Part shown: positions 63,159-64,000 of the stretch, piece by piece
Numbering within the stretch: position 1 is the stretch's first letter
Layout: each line of letters begins with the position of its first letter
Assembly (NCBI GenBank): GCA_035629775.1
Contig: DASPHG010000023.1
Coordinates: 1-64,000 of the forward strand
Direction: 5' to 3'
DNA length: 64,000 nucleotides
Source: DASPHG01 sp035629775
Lineage (GTDB): Bacteria; Actinomycetota; Thermoleophilia; Solirubrobacterales; Thermoleophilaceae
Translations under genes and position numbers: made by a program
The notes under the pieces: model-generated
What the model was told of the DNA's origin: nothing
Database searches by the model: none
Seen by the model: only the letters and a program-made list of their open reading frames with translations

Positions 63159-64000
63159 GTGAAGAAATTGTCTGGCTCTCTCAAGCGTTTGGCTCTCGCG
63201 ACCGCCCTCCTCGCCCTGACGGTGGGCGTCGCCGCATGCGGCGGGACCGGCAGCGCCTCCGGCGGTGACGGCAGCGGCGGCTCGCTCACGCTCGTCGCCT
63301 ACTCCACCCCGCAGGAGGCCTACGAGGAGATCATCCCGGCCTTCAACGAGACGCCTCCCGGCAAGGACGTCGGGTTCGACCAGTCCTACGGCGCGTCCGG
63401 CGACCAGTCGCGAGCGATCGTCAGCGGCCTCGAGGCCGACCTGGCGGCGCTCTCGCTCGAGCCCGACGTCACGAAGCTCGTGGACGAGGGGCTCGTGCCC
63501 CAGGACTGGAACCAGGACAAGTTCGACGGGTTCGTGACGAACTCCCTCGTGGTGTTCGCGGTCCGCAAGGGCAACCCCGAGAACATCCAGACCTGGGACG
63601 ACCTCGTCACGGGCGACGTGGAGATCATCACGCCGAACCCGTTCACCTCGGGCGGCGCCCAGTGGAACCTGATGGCCGCATACGGCGCGCAGCTCGAGCA
63701 GGGCAAGTCCGAGGAGGAGGCGCTCGAGTTCCTCTCCCAAATCCTCGAGAACACGCCCGTCCAGGACAAGTCCGCGCGCGAGGCGCTCCAGACGTTCGTC
63801 GGCGGGAAGGGCGACGTCCTCCTCTCCTACGAGAACGAGGCGATCGCAGCCCAGCAGGCGGGCGAGGAGCTCGACTACGTCATCCCCGAGGAGACGATCC
63901 TGATCGAGAACCCGGTGGCCGTCATCGACGGGGCCGATCCGAAGGCGCAGGCGTTCCGGGACTTCCTCTTCACCGAGGAGGCGCAGCGGATCTTCCAGTC
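63159..64000 (+). CDS. Sulfate ABC transporter substrate-binding lipoprotein (Sbp/CysP), truncated at window end
   Basis: The visible 280 residues are a periplasmic sulfate/thiosulfate-binding protein. After a signal with lipobox AAC (GVAACGGTG, around Cys27) come SLTLVAYSTPQEAYEEIIP, GFDQSYGASGDQSRAIVSGL, the sulfate-loop PNPFTSGGAQWNLMAAYG and DKSAREALQTFVGGKGDVL, all family signatures. The gene continues beyond the window. Start is uncertain: GTG 63159, TTG 63168 or TTG 63138. A permease and ATPase probably follow outside the window. Confidence 0.93.
   Translation, partial: MKKLSGSLKRLALATALLALTVGVAACGGTGSASGGDGSGGSLTLVAYSTPQEAYEEIIPAFNETPPGKDVGFDQSYGASGDQSRAIVSGLEADLAALSLEPDVTKLVDEGLVPQDWNQDKFDGFVTNSLVVFAVRKGNPENIQTWDDLVTGDVEIITPNPFTSGGAQWNLMAAYGAQLEQGKSEEEALEFLSQILENTPVQDKSAREALQTFVGGKGDVLLSYENEAIAAQQAGEELDYVIPEETILIENPVAVIDGADPKAQAFRDFLFTEEAQRIFQ

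Noticed and set aside
63123..63740. 205-codon minus-strand frame over the sulfate-binding protein
   Set aside because: Antisense of a clear Sbp/CysP gene with lipobox and sulfate-loop motifs.

Overview
The window is a very GC-rich actinobacterial chromosome segment. GTG starts and 4-base start/stop overlaps (ATGA, GTGA) are common. The gene content (a meso-DAP type MurE, a dcw cluster headed by MraZ, ECF sigma factors with membrane tails, cyclic 2,3-diphosphoglycerate genes, many secreted proteins with alpha-helical or Ca-binding repeats) fits class Thermoleophilia, probably Solirubrobacterales. That placement is inference from content, not from a marker gene. No transposase, phage gene or CRISPR array was seen.

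Region 1 (1-12,900) is the division and cell-wall (dcw) cluster on the minus strand: mraZ-rsmH-ftsL-ftsI, then murE-murF-mraY-murD (cut by the window edge). Two secreted hydrolases on the plus strand, an M14 carboxypeptidase and a penicillin-acylase-like enzyme, sit between ftsI and murE and split the cluster. A promoter with 10-bp-phased MraZ boxes lies upstream of mraZ.

Region 2 (13,000-24,700) holds tadA-tadB-tadC pilus genes, a methylmalonyl-CoA-epimerase-like protein, an isoaspartyl-peptidase-like enzyme, a regulator/enzyme pair of DJ-1 relatives, a sigma factor with a membrane tail, rpiA, a CpaB-like protein and a two-component system.

Region 3 (24,600-33,200) is a tightly packed minus-strand run: acetyltransferase, nitroreductase, glpD, a dihydropteroate-synthase-like gene, a metallophosphoesterase, cyclic 2,3-diphosphoglycerate synthetase, 2-phosphoglycerate kinase, transaldolase and a Rho-like protein whose ATPase site is destroyed. 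The two cDPG genes together encode conversion of 2-phosphoglycerate to cyclic 2,3-diphosphoglycerate, a solute best known from hyperthermophilic methanogens.

Region 4 (33,500-44,300) contains a two-gene GMC oxidoreductase, an MFS transporter and the most striking system in the window. A cobalamin riboswitch precedes six overlapping genes: three exported proteins with a transcobalamin-like (DUF4430) domain, EcfT, a double EcfA ATPase, and an ECF S-component fused to an alpha/alpha-toroid repeat domain. Animal intrinsic factor and transcobalamin are built from a toroid plus a DUF4430-like domain, so this looks like a bacterial B12-capture-and-import machine assembled from the same folds.

Region 5 (44,300-50,100) lies around and beyond a tRNA-Glu gene. 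It is less GC-rich by eye and full of secreted or surface proteins: a Lys-rich Cys protein, thrombospondin type 3 repeats, a lectin-like protein with tandem repeats and a type IV pilin.

Region 6 (50,100-64,000) holds a class III nucleotide cyclase, a Pro-Glu repeat membrane protein, a fatty-acid-hydroxylase-like gene with a wax ester synthase/DGAT, a tRNA-Leu, a membrane PLC-X-like protein, a solo ZnuA-like lipoprotein, a zinc-ribbon membrane protein, a second GMC oxidoreductase in an operon with an ECF sigma/anti-sigma pair, and a sulfate-binding protein cut by the window end.
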